From Nostoc sp. KVJ3 (GTDB lineage: Bacteria; Cyanobacteriota; Cyanobacteriia; Cyanobacteriales; Nostocaceae), in contig NZ_WWFG01000001.1 in NCBI RefSeq assembly GCF_026127265.1, forward strand, positions 2,519,501-2,583,500: a stretch of DNA of 64,000 nt, given 5' to 3'. Position 1 is the first letter of the stretch. Each line of letters starts with the position of its first letter. The notes below the pieces were generated by a model. The model made no database searches. It was not told the origin of the DNA and was given only the letters and a program-made list of their open reading frames with translations. This document shows positions 61,454 through 64,000 of this stretch, piece after piece. Position numbers and translations under genes: made by a program.

Positions 61454-64000
61454 AATTATTCTTCCTGGTGCTTGGGAACTTACTGCAACAAATCCAACAT
61501 ACAAACTATCTGCAATCTATGTTCCTACTAGATGGCGACAAGTCGGCAACAACCTTGCTCAACAGCGTGCCAAACTCCAAGGTAAAAGTTATCGGGCTGT
61601 ACCAGTTTATTCCCTCGACCCCCTGATAGTTGGTAGTTTTCCCCAAATTATCAAGACTGTGCGTAATGGCTGGCAAAAAGACAATTTACCCTGGTTATTA
61701 GCAACAGAAACCACAGACATTTCTGACTTGGGTAGCTCGATCAAAGATTGGTTTATAGAAGAATTTAGTTCCTTAGAGGATGTCGAGTCACAGCTGACAA
61801 ATCTGAATAATGATGATTGGCAATGGGAAGATTCACAAACCTATGAATTACTCCATCCTTAAAACAAAGTCGAAACAGGCAACCTTTACCAAGCAATTCC
61901 AGATTACTTGGCTAGAGAGTTTCTCAAAAACCCAAAAGTTTCCTTTGGTGTTGATGAGCAATATCAAGTGACATTTTACCGAGTGGTCAGCCTCCACGGT
62001 GCTGAATTGATGTCATGGCCTCCCAGTCAAGTTACGGTAACAACAGGAAAGGAAACAACAGAAACAGCATACATCTCATTTGTCCTTGAGTTTGTTTTGC
62101 AAACAGTTCCCTGGCGCGAAAAACCTATTGTTTATCATCATTTATCAATTCGACGTTGGCTGACAAAACCTTTGAATTATGTACCTTATCCAGGCGTGAA
62201 AGCTCATATTGGTGATAACCGCCGGTGGTTAGATGGACAACGCCAACCCTTTTGCTTTATTCCACTGACGATGAACCGTTATGGAAAGGAAGTGAAATGG
62301 CCTCAAGCCATCAGCAATCTTTTTTCTCTCAATGACTCTCAACTTCCTGACGCAAATAACTTTGTTTCTAACCCAAATCACAACTGGTCAGGTGTCAACA
62401 CAATTCCTAATGGTATCCAAGCTGCGATCGCCTACACTTCTAAATTAGGGGAACCACCCTGCTTTGCTGGTGTCAGTCCACAAGATTTAGCCAGTTTAGA
62501 TCGAGCTATTGAAGCACGTCTCCCTGTTCAAAGAGTTGGTAACGCTGAGAGAGTGACAGGTAACGTTTTTATTTTCTGGCCTTTAGAAAAACCCAAACAG
62601 AAAATTGTTCCTCTGCTTGCTGACGAAGATAACCAATCTCCCAAACCTAAAAAAGCCAAAAAATCTGACAATCCAAATCATTCACACACCCCAATGCTGC
62701 GACCAAAATTAGCAGCACCAGCAGTATTTCGTAAAACTGAAAATCCTCTTCGCAACATACTTGTTTTGTGGGAAACTCCACAATGTCGTAATGCACTGAT
62801 TGCTTAAATTTGCCAATTACTGTATTTATCACCCACAAAAGTAGAAAATATCTATCAGGGTTTCTACGGTTCTCTGTGTATTAAGACTCAGCACGTTGGC
62901 GACCTCACAGAAAACCTGGAAATTCAAAATTTCTCTGAAGCGAAGAAAACTTATCAACAGCAACGCCCTGCTTTATTAGTAGAGCGCATTAATCAAATTA
63001 CCGCGTTTCTACCCCAAACTAAAGAACTCAGTGGGGCATTAATCGAAATTAGACGTAAACCTCCTATATCCGAGGCTGATCCCAAGCTTGCGTGGCGAAT
63101 TGGGGCAATGAAAACAGGTTATCTCAATCAACACATTCACCGAATAACCACCCAAACTGATGTAGAGAAGCTGAAGAAATCTGGTTTGGAACCAGTGAAA
63201 CGAGCAGTATCAGACTTACTAAGACAATTCGGAATTTTACCTGATACTGCTTTAATTGATTCCAAAAAAGATGGTATTGATCCTGATGTCTGGTTAACAT
63301 GCTTTTATGTCCTACGCCGCACCCGCAAAACAAATGCTGAAAACATTCCTAAAACTGTTGTTTTGACGATCAGAGTTAATCCAATCACAGCAAAAGTAGA
63401 GTTAACAACCCCTGATTTATTTAATAAACAAGGTTGGGTCTCATATCCTGTCGGACTCGGACACCTGTCAGATGAAGACTGGAATCCAAACTCTTTTGAT
63501 GAAAGCAATGAAGAAGTTGATGATGCACAAAAGCGCCACGAGCAAACACAAGAACAACGGTTAATAAATAAATTTGTTGCTGAATGTTTACATGAGTGCT
63601 TAAATACTCCAATTACTGATAAAAACCCCCCACGTGTGCTGTTTATGGCAGAAGCACAAAATTCCCGCAAAATGCTCAACTGGCTACAAAATCAAAATCT
63701 ACTAACTAATGACCCACTAGAAACGTTGAAACAGCATCTTTCACAAGAACAAATCAATCGTCTGTGGGTTGTGCGCTTACGAGTTGCAGATAATGGTGAA
63801 GTACCAGTTGCGATTGTTAAAGATTCTCCTGGTAGTCGAACCAGTGGTGTTTACCGATGGCAGGGTGTGTGTGATGATGGAGAGCGATCGCTCTACCTAA
63901 GCGTTAGAAAGCCTTTAAACACCGAACAAGGTACAAAAATACTACAACAGAAGCAGTCTCGCCTTGATAGTGGTAGTAGGCAAGCAGGAAAAGCCAGAAT
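61446..64000 (+). pseudogene. pPIWI_RE protein, one frame with two in-frame TAA codons, runs off the right edge
   Basis: Starting at ATG 61446 the frame reads 138 codons to TAA (61860-61862), then stays open 314 codons to TAA (62805-62807), then stays open to the window edge, in all about 851 codons without a frameshift. The segments read as one protein. The first is the N-terminal X region (LPGAWELTATNPTY). The second has ELMSWPPSQV, LQTVPWREKPIVYHHLSIRRW and related motifs. The third leads into the MID/PIWI part (RVLFMAEAQNSRKMLNW, VAIVKDSPGSRTSGVYRW). This is the pPIWI_RE family; the catalytic RNase H residues lie at or beyond the edge. TAA probably replaced sense codons such as GAA (the second site reads ALIA-stop-ICQLLYLS). 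It is either an early pseudogene or recoded. Confidence 0.65.

Noticed and set aside
61908..62807. Separate gene starting at TTG 61908
   Set aside because: It is in the same frame as the preceding 138 codons and reads on from them, so it is the middle of the interrupted pPIWI_RE gene, not an independent start.
1..64000. tRNA, rRNA or known riboswitches
   Set aside because: No cloverleaf, rRNA core or recognisable riboswitch sequence was noticed on reading; a tRNAscan/Rfam run would be decisive.

Overview
The window looks like a filamentous, heterocyst-type cyanobacterium, most likely Nostoc or a close relative. The reasons are the many copies of the HIP1 palindrome GCGATCGC, short heptanucleotide repeats, Nostoc-style intergenic repeats, a cyanobacterial ChlD and a SigF-type sigma factor. 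No rRNA, tRNA or CRISPR array was seen.

Region 1 (1-10692, minus strand) is the upstream part of an anabaenopeptin-type NRPS operon, read leftwards. AptA-like is A-PCP-C-A-PCP-E, with a Lys-like code in the second A domain and epimerisation to D-Lys. AptB-like is C-A-PCP. AptC-like is cut by the window edge. The domain order is what drives this call.

Region 2 (about 10693-13264) is a decayed spacer. It holds a relic of an A domain, a MITE-like palindrome, a 130-residue Gly/Ala-rich protein, a TnpB (IS200/IS605) 3' remnant and a pair of inverted 9-bp tandem-repeat tracts.

Region 3 (13265-53671, plus strand) is a large aeruginosin-family cluster. AerA-like loads and reduces an alpha-keto acid. 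AerB-like adds a D-aliphatic residue. AerD, AerE and AerF (BacA/B/C-like) make the bicyclic Choi-type residue from prephenate. AerG-like is C-A-PCP-C-PCP. A second synthetase at 45353 has a Pro-like A domain and ends in a bare C domain, suggesting release onto an amine. The cluster also carries parts not expected in textbook aeruginosin loci: an isoprenyl-synthase-like protein, a type 2 IPP isomerase, a Rieske oxygenase with two Rieske folds (one without ligands), a desaturase-family enzyme, an aldo/keto reductase, a 2OG-Fe(II) oxygenase, a peptide-binding protein, and a membrane cassette (GT39, GtrA, SGNH-like, MBOAT) that would glycosylate and acylate outside the cytoplasm. MFS and SbmA/BacA-type ABC exporters close it. 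The predicted product is a glycosylated, acylated aeruginosin with at least one unusual, possibly isoprenoid-derived, unit.

Region 4 (53866-56749) is housekeeping: chlD and, convergent, sigF.

Region 5 (57352-64000) is a pPIWI_RE three-gene conflict island: HTH/zinc-ribbon/REase protein, DinG-type helicase, and pPIWI_RE protein. The helicase is split and seems to lack a middle section. The pPIWI_RE frame stays open to the window edge except for two in-frame TAA codons.
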